Source of the DNA: Oenanthe sinensis
Lineage: Eukaryota > Streptophyta > Magnoliopsida > Apiales > Apiaceae
Length of the DNA stretch: 64,000 nt
Assembly: GCA_028671895.1 (NCBI GenBank)
Contig: CM053799.1
Coordinates: 44,331,455-44,395,454, forward strand
Direction of reading: 5' to 3'
Part shown: one piece after another, positions 34,528 through 45,344 of the stretch
Position numbering within the stretch: the stretch's first letter is position 1
Layout of the letters: each line of letters opens with the position of its first letter
Notes under the pieces: model-generated
What the model was told of the DNA's origin: nothing
Database searches by the model: none
The model's input: the letters and a program-made list of their open reading frames with translations, nothing else
Made by a program: the position numbers and the translations under genes

Positions 34528-35816
34528 GGGAGTCTCATGATGCAAAGTGGGCAGGGCACCCGGGGGTAGCGAGGATGCTAGCATTGCTTAGTAGATCCTA
34601 CTATTGGCCGAAGATGATCGATGATGTTGAGGCCTATGTCAAGTCGTGCTATGTGTGCCAACTTGACAAGATTGAAAGAAAGAAGGAAGCTGGACTTCTA
34701 CAACCATTACCGGTTCTTAATAGACCATGGCAGTCTGTATCGATGGATTTCATTCTTGGGTTGCCTCAGGTGGATGGAAAGGGGTCAATCTTTGTGGTGG
34801 TTGATCGGTTTTTGAAGTATGCGGTGTTCATTCTTGCGTCAAAGAAATGTACATCGGATGTGGCGGCTGGCTTTTTCTTTCAGCATGTGATGAAACATTT
34901 TGGGTTGCCAAAGGATATAATCAGTGACCGAGACAGCAGGTTCACAAGGCATTTCTGGGTTGCATTGTTTGGGTTCATGGGAAGTGAGTTGAAGTTTTCT
35001 ACTGCAAATCATCCCCAAACAGATGGTCAGACAGAGCTGATGAATCAGCTATTGGAGGAGTATCTCAGGCATTATGTTTCAGCTAGACAGAAAAATTGGC
35101 TAGAGTTGATGGATATAACACAGTTTTGCTATAACTTGCAGCAGTCTTCGGCGACTGGCAAGAGCCCCTTTGAAGTGATTTTTGGAGTTCAACCACGAAC
35201 GCCAAATGAGGTGGTTATACAAAGATCGGGTGGTACTTGTCCTGCGGCTTACAAGTAAGCTATTGGGAGACAAGAGATGATTGATGAAGCCAAAGCTAGT
35301 CTAGAGAAAGCTGTGAGAAGGATGAAGAAGTATGTCGATCAGAGGCGTCGTTCCTTAGAGTTTGAGGTAGGAAACCAGGTGTTGTTGAAATTGACACCAC
35401 AGATTTGGAAGAAGATCAAATCTAGAAAAATTCACAAAGGGCTTATTCAGAAGTATGATGGTCCCTTTGAGATTGTGAAGAAGGTGGGAGCAGTGGCGTA
35501 CCGTCTTAACTTGCCGGATAGATTGAAACTACATCCTACGTTTCATGTTAGTTTTCTGAAGCCGTTTCAGCCAGAGTTGTTGCTTTATGGGAGGAAGCAA
35601 GGAAAACGGGCACCTCCAGTGATCAGGGTACAATTCGACAAGAAGGTGAAAAAGGTCCTTAGTCACAAAACTCAGGGGATGAGTAAGAAGAACAGGAGGA
35701 CTGATTACCTAGTGCAATGGGAATGCGAAGATGAAGCTGATGTAATATGGGAGAAAGGTGTGACCTTGTGGCAGTTTGAAGATCAGATTCGGGGTATTGG
35801 AATCATCCCTCAATGA
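34524..35816 (+). pseudogene. Chromovirus integrase and chromodomain-like C-terminus
   Basis: The frame resumes as RESHDAKWAGHPGVARM, the N-terminal HHCC region (second half CYVCQLDKIER). The core has all three catalytic positions: SMDFILGLPQ, ISDRDSRFTR and HPQTDGQTELMNQ. A TAA at 35256-35258 interrupts the frame; after it comes the C-terminal domain (KLKLHP-type motif as RLKLHPTFHVSFLKPFQP) and a chromodomain-like segment, RRTDYLVQWECEDEADVIWE then GVTLWQFEDQI, ending at a TGA (35814-35816). Chromodomains steer integration to particular chromatin. The clade within chromoviruses is not assigned. Confidence 0.88.
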
Positions 35817-35830
35817 GGACATCGAGTTCT

Positions 35831-35846
35831 TTCGGTGGGGGTGGTT
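35831..35846 (+). other. Polypurine tract of the chromovirus
   Basis: CGGTGGGGGTGG followed by two or three T precedes the 3' LTR start at 35847, 15-30 bp after the pol stop. Confidence 0.75.
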
Positions 35847-37076
35847 TGTTAGACCCTTAGGCTTTTGAGCCTAAGTCTGGTGCTGCGGGCCGGGGCGGTG
35901 GCTTACTTAAGAGGCTTAAGACGTTGGGTTTCAGCACCAGAGTTGCAAGCCAGGCATAGGGCTTGGCGTTGAGATGAAGTTAGGCACATGAGGCACACAT
36001 GGGGCGCATGGGGCACTTGTGACTATGAGGGCACTTGCACGAGTTGGAGATGTCAAAGGCTTAGATCATGACAACGGAGGCAAAGGAATGCATAGCCAGG
36101 CACAGACACAGAGAACATGCATTGTGGGCACACTTGATTCTAGAGGGGTCACGCAGCATGGCGCAAGGGTAAGAGAGGCATGATTGGGTGAGACTTGAAT
36201 AAGGGCACGGCTGGCTTAAGGGAGAGTCATCATTCACCATTAGTCCTCAATGACACAGAGGCGACATGGCAGACGAGTCTTAAGGAGTCAGACATGGTGG
36301 GCTTAGCTAAGGCATGGTTCTGTGGTGGAGCTGGATAGGTAATGCAATCAGTTGGGCCAGGGTTGGAGTATGATGCAGGCATGACATGGATTCAATGGGC
36401 AAGATGGAATTGGGCTTATACATATCATATGAATGGGCTTTATTTGATATGGTATAAGACAATATCTTTTAAGGGCGGAAATCAAGGGATACGATTCAGC
36501 ATATCTCAGAGAATATTCTAGAAGGAAGATTATCCTTGGAATATTCCAAAAAGGAGGATTGTGTGGGAGTGTATCAAGGAGGATCTTCTCCAAAGATGAA
36601 AAGTTTGGATGGGCTTGAGTCATCCAAAGCCCGCTTAGCTGCCTATGTAAGGAGGAGCTACTTCATTCTCATTCATTCATTCACTCATAGTTGAGAAACA
36701 CACTTGTAGAGAGAAGTGAGAATAAAATACAGAGAGAGCTATATAGAGTTCTAGAGAGAGAAAGAGCTTTGTAGTGAGACACTCTTGTATTACTAGCAGT
36801 TAGTGGGTAGCTGTGCCGAGCTGTGGCAAGCAGACCTAGATTGTTAGATCCTTTTTGTGGAGTAATAAAAAGGTTGGGGGTTCCCCGTATATGCTCGTCT
36901 CGTTTATATAGTGAGGTTGTTACTAACTCATTTTGCAGGCATCGAGTTGTGAAGACTAAGGTCCAAGGGTTAGCTGCGCATTGCTGGCCAGACTCTAGGC
37001 GTAGAGTTAGTGCATCACTCAGCCAAAAGTTTGAAAAATTAGTCGTTGGTCGACGCTTCTGCACGGGTGTGTGACG
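35847..37076 (+). repeat. 3' LTR of the chromovirus
   Basis: 1,230 bp, TGTTAGACCC to GTGTGACG; the terminal A of the 5' LTR is G here. It is nearly identical to the 5' LTR with scattered transitions and two small indels. The four matching minus-strand open frames in the two LTRs are products of LTR duplication, not genes. Confidence 0.92.
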
Positions 37077-37081
37077 CTTAA

Positions 37082-38161
37082 TAATATACAAACCGTCAAA
37101 CCATACATTTACAAAATATAGAAAAATACATTTCGCCAGATCAATCCTGGTTAAATCAGTCTATCATCTATATGCATCTCAATTCATACCATGCCCTGGT
37201 TTTTTTTGCAAAAAAATAACTAAATTATATTCTAAAGTATGGAATGTGCATGTATTGATATTGTGTTTCTAAGTGTGTATAATGGGACTAGAAAAAAAAA
37301 AGCAGAATCTTCTAGGAGAGAAGCATTTTTATCGTGCTGGGCTCTCTGCTACTCTTCAAGGACGATTAATTTGGCATCCTGTACCTAAATCGGAGCTTTT
37401 GGATTGAAATACCAGAGCAGGGTGTACCGTGTACATTATGATCAGCATAAACTATTGTTCTCTACTTCATTGGTTTTTGGCCGTTTTGCACCTTAATCAA
37501 GGAGTTATAAGAGGCAGGGTACTTAACCAGTATAAATTTATATAGCATCGTAATAAGGCCTTTTTCTACATAATCAAAGATTCTTCGATGACTGCTTACC
37601 AAAAATAGATATCGCAAGTCATTACTGATATGAAGAACTAACAAGTTAAAGCCCACAGGATGATTTTGATGTACTTGCATATCCAACAAACTAGATGAGT
37701 AGAGATAGACCCTGCTTCAAGAGAGACAAGAATCTTTCTGAAAGCTAGATAATGGAGTCTTGTCGGGGACAGTTAAATTTGTGTTGTACCTTTTTGACCA
37801 TTAAACTCTACTTATGATATGCTTGTTAGTTGTTAAGTCAATGATTATCTAAAGATGTTGATATGTAAAAGCATGAGAATCCTATGTGAATTATTTATAA
37901 TGGTAAGTTGCTAAGATCTTTGTTGGTGCTTCATTGAACGAAAAACGTATTCTCCACCAAAGTGGAAGTGTATAAAGGACAGGTTTGGAGAGATTACCAT
38001 GCCCCCTTTTCTGTTTCGATGTTAGCTGCAGTGTTAAGAGAATTTTAAAGTTCAACACTTTTCCATTACATTCAATCTAGCTAGTGTGTTCTTTTTCTTT
38101 TAACTTAGTATCACTTAAAGCCGAGCTCTGAATCATAATCGATTTACTTCTTTATTTTTAG
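37082..38161. other. Intergenic or intronic stretch downstream of the chromovirus
   Basis: No supported gene. A short plus-strand open stretch near 37299-37405 reads LLGEKHFYRAGLSATLQGRL and WHPVPKSELLD before a TGA, which is protein-like but unidentified. It lies upstream of the exon-like segment at 38162. Confidence 0.3.
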
Positions 38162-38283
38162 AAATTCTTATTGCTTGACGGGCCAGGCTATACCCGAACC
38201 TTTCGGACTCATCTGTGTTAAGGAAATTACACAGACTACTGGAATTTCATCTATATCCTGCAAAGCTTCTGTAGGGACATTTG
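38162..38283 (+). CDS. Exon-like open segment of an unidentified gene
   Basis: 122 bp bounded by a strong acceptor (CTTCTTTATTTTTAG) and a good donor (G|GTAAGG). One frame is open across it, 40 full codons with a split codon at each side, reading TGQAIPEPFGLICVKEI and TTGISSISCKASVGTF. The base composition is higher in GC than the surrounding AT-rich DNA. I do not recognise the protein and find no partner exon with confidence, so it may be one exon of a host gene split by the nearby insertions, or a relic. Confidence 0.35.
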
Positions 38284-38639
38284 GTAAGGATCGTTTTTAG
38301 TTCCTTATTAATTATTATCCATCGCTCAAGTCGGATCTCCCCAGCACCCACTTGCAGATGGAAAATACTCTTTTTTTGTCACTAATAACTTTCATAGTTA
38401 TCCGAAATACAATCCCGTAAAAATGAAGTTTTTTCTCAAGAAAGTTTATCATTTAACGAAAGGGCATGCAACGATATCTTTCAACATTTAGGCAATAAAA
38501 CTTTAATGTCTTAAAATATAACATCTGCAACAAAATTAAAAAAATAATTAATATCGCATCCAAAGTGAGAAAAAAGACAAAAACATAAAATATTAAAATA
38601 TATAATACAATATTATTGACAAATAATAAATTAAATATT

Positions 38640-41100
38640 AAAGAAAAACTCTAACCAAAGGGGGAGCATCCCTTTGGTTAGATACCTAAAAATAACATAT
38701 AATAATATACATATTTTATGTAAATTTTTAAGAAGCTATAATTAAACTAATAAAACATACCTCACCAATAAATATTTAAAAACTAAAATATTAGTAACAA
38801 ATTAAAACATTGCTAAATATTAGTTACGGAAATAACTATTATAAACTCACTTAACACAGTAATATTAATGTAATACTGAAAATAGCTAAAAATTAGCTAC
38901 CGAAAATACTCGGTAACTAAAAATTAGCTACTGAAAATACTCTGTTATGTGGATAGAAGTAAGATGGTATATTTGTGGACTGATGAATCACACTAGTGGA
39001 ATTTATAATGTCATATTTTGGTCGTTTGTTCGGTATGTACTATTCAATTATGTTTGGCACTTATATAGTTGAGCTGCCCTTAATTTATATGTTTGGCACT
39101 TATATAGTTGAGCTGCACTTAATTTATATGTGAATGAAGTGAGCACAAACAAAACTCCGGTAGGTTCAGACTCTAGAATAAACTAGCAGACAGACTCGAT
39201 TATACTGTTGATAAGCAGTCTTGTTACATAGATTCATGAACAGCCATGAAATAGGTTCATGGACAAAATTGTGAATTGGCTCGATCAGCAGACTAGTGAA
39301 CAATGTTGAATCATTGATTATAATTTATGATGAGCATGTTACAGTTTAGTACCGTTTCGACCTAAAACTAAATCGCAATCAATGTCATGTAGTTTTTAAA
39401 ATTAGAAACCAAAATCAAACCAAATATTATTGACGCGGTTTGATTTTTTAAATTGCAGTTTCGGTTTCTAAATCAATAATAATCTAATAATATTATATAT
39501 TATAAATATTATTTTGGTTTCATTCAGTTTTTATTTAATTTAACACAATTTATAAACCAAACTGGAATCAAAATATCGGTAAAATTTTATTTAATTCATT
39601 TTTTATCACATCAATTTCGTTCGGTATGATTTTAATTCGATTTTGATTTACAGTTTGCCTTTTGTTTGATTTTGATTTTATATATTAAATAAAATTAAAA
39701 CAATTATTAAAAAATATAAAAATAAATATACAAAAAATATTATGAAAATATAAATAATATAATATTAAAAAAATCCATACATATAACATGATTATATTAT
39801 ATAATTTAAGAACAAATGGTTGCATTATAGCTCAAAGCATTAGATGATGATGAAGATATTAACATGTTATTTATGTATCATACATGGTGAGTTCTTGAAG
39901 ACTTGGTAAACAGCTTGATTGTTAGTAAAGTCTTTAAACTTCATAAACTATATATTAACTGGCTAGAGTCGCGAATATAGCTAGTGCCTTGGAGATGTGA
40001 AGGACCTGAAAAATTCTTGGTAGGAGGGAGGGAGTATAACTCTAGAAGTGTGTCCTTGTGGATGTTGATCTTTAATTTGGTTGAAGAGTATATTAACCGG
40101 TTTCGGATCTTAAATTTTTTATCCAATATATTTGATTAAATTGATTTTAATAGTATGATTTTCCCACACCCTCAAGGTTAGACACTCGATCAATAAAATA
40201 TTTTGTTTGGAATACTACTTTTTTGAATTGTTAAATCTTTTAAAATTTTCATATGGACCTTGAGTTTGGACAAGTTGACAGTTTGTCAGATTAACTAAAA
40301 TTGAATTGTCCGGCTGGTGTGTTGATTTATATATTAATTTTCTTGTGTGTTATATTAAACTGAAGTACAATAAAAATTAGTCGAATTGCAAAAATAGGTT
40401 TTTTTTGCTAAAAATAGTTGCAAAAATAGTTGTTTCATCTGGTTAATGTATTAGGATTGTGTATACATATAATGCTTAAAACACCTCCATATAATATGTA
40501 TATGTATACTATTGTTATTATTTTTTTCTTATGTCATTTCTAATTATTATATTATAAAATAGAAGCTTTATTTTCAACTGTCCGTGTAATACATTGTATA
40601 CTATCGGTTCATGGATTGGTTAAATGAACAATCAGACTTAAACCACTGTTATCCATTTTAAAAAAGAAAAATCTCAAAAACACCAAAGTAGAACTAAATG
40701 GCTATAACATTTTATAATAAAAGCATCTCACAAAACAAAAGTCAGATCTAATTCAATATTGGAAACATAGTCCATCGATTAAAAAAGCAGAATATTAATA
40801 GAAAGATGAAAACGAAAAAGCTCCTTATAAGGACTATAGAGGGCATACAAAGTAAAAGAAAAAGGAAAAAGACAAGAGATTGATGGGGGCAGGGGGCAGG
40901 GGCTAGGTAGGGCCAAAAAGGGATGACTCGGATATCATGCATGTTTGAATACTGTGCTACTTGATCTTCTCACTTTCATAAATTTGAGCTTACCTGGACA
41001 AAATATAAATTATTTTAATTTAGATAACATATAAATTAATGATGCCTTGCAGTGATTAAATCTGTTAATTAAGTTACCAAAATATAGGATGAAGAGGTTA
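38640..41100. other. AT-rich intergenic region with small repeats
   Basis: No gene. It contains a two-copy tandem repeat at 38889-38945 (unit near CTAAAAATTAGCTACYGAAA), another at 39049-39128 (39-bp unit starting TGTTTGGCACTTATATAGTT) and, at about 39340-39690, a degenerate block with TTTCGGTTT/AACCAAAACC motifs on both strands resembling an old MITE. The rest is nondescript. Confidence 0.5.
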
Positions 41101-41105
41101 GGTGG

Positions 41106-41868
41106 CTAATATGGAGATTTGCTGCCAGCCTCCCTTGGAGCATTGCATCGGAAACATTCCATTCTGCTAGCAAAGTTGTGTTCGTTGCAGCCCAACCTGC
41201 AGCTTGCAAAAATTTACCTATCTCAAGAATTTTTTGTTTGAAGTTTGTATCGAATGTTGCATTATGTGTGTACAGTGACGGAACCAAGATTTTAAAGAAT
41301 TTTAAGTTAAAGAAGGAAGGTTACGAAAACAATGAATTCTTAGTTTTCAGGTGAACCTGGTACAAATCCAATCTCCGGACTTCCATGCAGAGCGTCCGCT
41401 GCTACCACTTCCGCCACCAATATTCCCAAAACCTCTTCCCCGAGAAATATCAGCACTGCCATCAAATCCACCACCGCCCATTTCATCCTTGAAAGCACCA
41501 CATTTGAAGCAGCTAGAACGGCTTGCAAAATTGTGAGCACCGCAGTTTCCAATATTACAGTACCAATCTCCAGGCCTGACATCAGGACCCGTGAGTCCAA
41601 ACGGCGACAAACCTGCGTTCCTCATTCCAGACCCTCCTCCGAATCCAAAGTCTATAACACCTCTTTCAATGCTTCCGTGCCTCGGCTCACCACATCTCTG
41701 GCAGGAGTCCCTCCTCTGGAAGTTGAGGTGCTGGCATGACCTGCAGTTCCAATCTCCTGGCCTGTTCATATTTCCTGCAACCACAACTACATTATAAATA
41801 ATAGTACGTAATATTTATCATGCATGTCTGATTATGTGTTGTATAATAGCTTATTTACCTTGAAACAT
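41106..41868 (-). CDS. RanBP2-type (zf-RanBP) zinc-finger protein, three exons
   Basis: The spliced gene is intact: exon 1 41868-41859, exon 2 41774-41357, exon 3 41196-41106 (stop TAG), with GT-AG introns of 84 and 160 bp, giving 172 residues. The first ATG of the leader (41868) is in frame across intron 1 and gives MFQGNMNRPGDWNC; many relatives start at the internal MNRPGDWNC (ATG at 41769), so the start is not certain. Three RanBP2 fingers are complete: Cys14/17/28/31, Cys76/81/92/95 and Cys141/146/157/160, each beginning GDW. Finger 3 is split by intron 2 after Arg143. The Gly/Ser-rich linkers and the ending SKSPY match a conserved small plant family with an Arabidopsis member of similar layout (At5g25490-like). 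Such fingers usually bind single-stranded RNA; the cellular role is not established here. It sits alone between repeats. Confidence 0.93.
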
Positions 41869-41969
41869 GAAGGTAAATAAAATGATGCAAAAATACAAGA
41901 ACTAGTGTTGGCTGGAGAGATGATTGATAACGTGGAATATGTGATGTTTGTTTGAGGTTATGAGGATGA

Positions 41970-41977
41970 TATATATA
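41970..41977 (-). promoter_or_regulatory. TATA box of the RanBP2 zinc-finger gene
   Basis: The minus strand reads AAGTATATATATCATC about 105 bp upstream of the first ATG. No ATG lies between this site and 41868, which favours that ATG as start. Confidence 0.5.
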
Positions 41978-41979
41978 CT

Positions 41980-44800
41980 TGGAGGAGGGTCCTGAAATCG
42001 AGGCAAATTGTGATGCTACACTATAAAAAATTCTTGAGTTGTACAAAGGAATCAAATGATGAATTCAATTAAAGAAAAAAAATTGTGTGTGTGTGAGAAT
42101 AATTAAGAGGGGAAATATATTACTCTTACTAAAGATAATAATTATATATAGTGAATTTTAATAAAGCTTTAGCTGCGTCTTCTTTTGAGGCTTCTAAGGT
42201 TGGTAGTCATCAACACTGAACACATACCAATAAATTCCCCATTCCACATTACAAAGATGCCCTCCTCTTGTAACTCCTTCTTTATTCACTTGTAATCAAT
42301 TTACAAAAGCCAAAATCATGCCACGTTTATTTGTATGCATAGATGTATTTATACACTCATGTTATGCTATATATCGAACGTAAAATCTGGAACGATAAAA
42401 AATAAGTTCTTGGGACTAGGCTATCCGATCGTGCGATATTACTGATAGTTAATTATCATGTGATTCAATGTAATGCTTTGGAGGTTTTCAGTTTAAATTT
42501 TCAGGCAAATAACGTGATTTCTTTTGTTTATTGCGTGACAATTGTGTAACAATTTTATAGGTTTCTACTTTATGTATCTGCTTAATAGGCAATATCGACG
42601 TTTATCGTGTGAACTAATTTTGTATCTTCTATACGCATGTCAGACTGCGTATTGAGTTTTTTTTTCCGAAAAAGAATTATATAGCATAATTAAAATGAAC
42701 TATGCTCAGATGTTTTTTAAAAGGTAGCGTGTTGGAAGATCTTATAAAGTTTTGGTTAGGTGGGTGGTATGAATTCAAGATGTTGTTCGAAGATTTCTTC
42801 ATGCGATTTTTATTTTGAGTCGAATATATCCTACAAATGTAACATTCATGGTGTTTGGTATTTCTTCTTAAAATTATTTAAAAAAATGTAGTATATAACT
42901 TGTAAGTATGCGCCAAAATGTATGTATTCATCCTCAGCAATTAACATCACAAGAACATTATATGAAAATTTATATATTTTTTTAAAATAGGTATCCATAT
43001 ATGGAAGAGTTTTACATCAAGCAAAGGCGAACTGACAAAAGATCGACATTATTCTTGCATTACATTCACTAAATTGGTGATTTTTTTTAATTTTTTAAAT
43101 TAGGTGAATTTTACTATTTATGAAATTTTAAATTATTTTAAGTTAATAACAACCTTTTTTATTGGAATTAAATAATTTCAAGCTTTGGTTATTTATATAT
43201 TTTATTAATCCTAAACATTATCTAGCTACGAATACTCGAATAGCATATATAGAGTGGATGGGTCCAGAAAAGTGACAAATGGCACAATATGCATACTTGT
43301 TGACTAAAAGGTTAGATAAGGAATTTAAGAACAATTCACTATTACAAAACAAACCAGACCAACTGAATATTCTACTTATTTAAGTCATATATAACAGCTC
43401 CCTTAAAATTTATGTTCTTTTTTCATTCCTTAATTACTAAGGATGGGTCATGTATGTTTCTCTTTCACTAATATACTTTGAGACCCACATTGTTAAGTGT
43501 AATCATTCTGCTTAATAAAAATGGAGACTCCTTTTAAAATTATTATTTTGAATATTCCTTATTTCTCACAAATTATTTACCACAGCATAATATTTTTGTA
43601 CATTAAAATTCGTGTTCGAGTTCGAGTTCGAGTTCGAGTTGTAACCGTGTTAATATATATGAAGCAGGGGAGATCATGCACTCGTGCATGTCAGATTATA
43701 GATGCATGAACCAGCTGAAATCGAAGTTGAAGTTAGTGCATGGCTAGCTAGGATGTGTGAACTTCCATAGCAGTTAGATGATAAATTAAAAATAATTTAT
43801 AGTAAAATATATTTTTGAAGAAGTCGAAGAAAGTAAGAATTAATACTCATGAAAGAAAAAGAAGACATGCATATGATGAGTAAGGCTAGGAGAGAAGAGT
43901 TTCAAAATCATGAAAGTGAAAATTAATGGTGGAGTATCGATAAAGATAGTCGAAGTTGATGATGGAAGAGATTTCTTCGAGGTTCAATTTGACCATCTTT
44001 TCTTTTTCTTTTCTATCAAAACACTGCATTTGGCTTTTTTTGCTGTCACATATAAAAATATTTTATTTATATAAACAAATTTATAATACTCATCCTAATA
44101 GAGATAGATAGAGCTAGTAGTAGTAATAATATGTAAAAAGAATGAATACAAGAAGAGTTGTTGTAACTGATATCACCCACCATTTTCTTGGGGAAGGGTA
44201 AAGAGAGCTGCAAGCAAACTGTGAAAAGCAGAAAAAGAAAAGGTAAGGGGAACTGATTCGGTTCTCTTTGGGAAATGCCTCCATGCAGAGACCATGACCA
44301 ATACCCGATAGATACTCTATTAACGTATGTTAAAAGTACAACTTCAATCAAAACTAGGGCTTTCAACACTACTCTTTCCTTCGGCTTCTCTCTGTAAAAC
44401 TTGTTTTTTTTTTCTAAAATTTAATACTACCACAAATTCTATTTTTTCGCCGATTGTAGATGTACAAATAATCAAACTAGTCAATATACTTAAATATTTG
44501 TTGTAAATTGATGCAACCGGAGGGCAATTGCAATTTCTTTTTTCATAAAAAAATAATTACACTTTGGTTGTTTAAGCTTAATTTTTTTATAACTAATTTC
44601 ATGTAAAAGAGGTGATAGAATCACCCCAGTTCCAGAAGGAGCAAGTTCACATAGTTTATGTGCGGGCTTAGCCCACACCACAGTACGAAAACACAGTTAA
44701 GATTACCACCAAGCTAAACCGGCTGAACAAGGAACCTAACAAGTAACCAAAACAAAACAAATAAGCTAGAAACCATTCTAGGAACCTTAACGATGTGCCC
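41980..44800. other. AT-rich intergenic region
   Basis: No gene supported. A four-copy hexanucleotide repeat (TTCGAG) lies at 43615-43638. A minus-strand frame at 44369-44067 reads through hydrophobic low-complexity sequence and is not considered real. Confidence 0.5.
43615..43638 (+). repeat. (TTCGAG)4 microsatellite
   Basis: Four exact copies of TTCGAG in AT-rich DNA. Confidence 0.9.
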
Positions 44801-44861
44801 CTCCAGCAACATCAAGGCCACGAACCTTAGGTTCAACAACATCACGATATTCGTAAGCAAT

Positions 44862-45341
44862 TCAAGTAAAGCTATCTTTTGGTTGTCTCTCTCCCGTGTC
44901 AACATCTTGATTAATAACATGCACATTAGCATGAACATTATACTCGTTATCAAGCACCTCATCATCGGAATCCATTGGTTCATCACAATAATCACCGGAG
45001 ATAGAGGTATCAGAGCCTAAATCTTGGAAGATAGAGCTAGAAAGCAATATAAGATTTACAAAGGGAAACAAGCCTGCAAGGCGAGGGCAAGCACAAACGA
45101 GATGACTAACATCAAAGCAGAAATCACACTCGAGTATGTTTGGGTACTTAACAATCACCAAAGCACAACCATCATCAGGGTGATTATACAGGGAAAGCCT
45201 AAACGTACTCGGCCTAGGGTCCATAACATCAAAGTTTAAAAGCATCTCAGCTTCAGGTAGGGGATCAAGATTATTAACAGCATTTAAGGTAGCAGTAGAC
45301 ATATCAAGCGGTAAACCAACAGCAGACCCAATTAGAAACAT
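44862..45341 (-). CDS. Unrecognised ORF with a possible Cys-rich motif
   Basis: A 159-codon minus-strand frame whose inner part reads LECDFCFDVSHLVCACPRL, with Cys/His spacing faintly like the zinc knuckle of plant LINE ORF1 or gag-like proteins (CX2C...H...C). The C-terminal part is acidic (DYCDEPMDSDDEVLDNEYN). There is no further evidence for expression, and it directly abuts the truncated LTR at 45345. It is most likely a transposon remnant. Confidence 0.3.
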   Translation of the reverse strand: MFLIGSAVGLPLDMSTATLNAVNNLDPLPEAEMLLNFDVMDPRPSTFRLSLYNHPDDGCALVIVKYPNILECDFCFDVSHLVCACPRLAGLFPFVNLILLSSSIFQDLGSDTSISGDYCDEPMDSDDEVLDNEYNVHANVHVINQDVDTGERQPKDSFT

Positions 45342-45344
45342 GCA

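Larger units (their letters stand above)
30111..37076 (+). mobile_element. Chromovirus-type Gypsy retrotransposon, near-complete, with TSD
   Basis: A 6,966-bp plus-strand element: 5' LTR 30111-31349, PBS, one gag-pol frame 31384-35816, polypurine tract, 3' LTR 35847-37076, flanked by the 5-bp duplication CTTAA (30106-30110 and 37077-37081). Domain order gag, protease, RT, RNase H, integrase and a C-terminal chromodomain-like region marks a chromovirus. The reading frame is interrupted by four stops and one frameshift, so the copy is inactive. Intact ends, TSD and closely similar LTRs make it the best-preserved element in the window. Confidence 0.92.

Noticed and set aside
37462..37689. 75-codon minus-strand frame next to the chromovirus
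   Set aside because: No recognisable domain, and no splice or promoter signals support it.
43521..43709. 62-codon frame with an Arg-Val repeat
   Set aside because: The repeat is the TTCGAG microsatellite read in one frame; no other coding evidence.
44067..44369. 100-codon hydrophobic minus-strand frame
   Set aside because: Low-complexity, no homolog recognised, no splice or promoter support.
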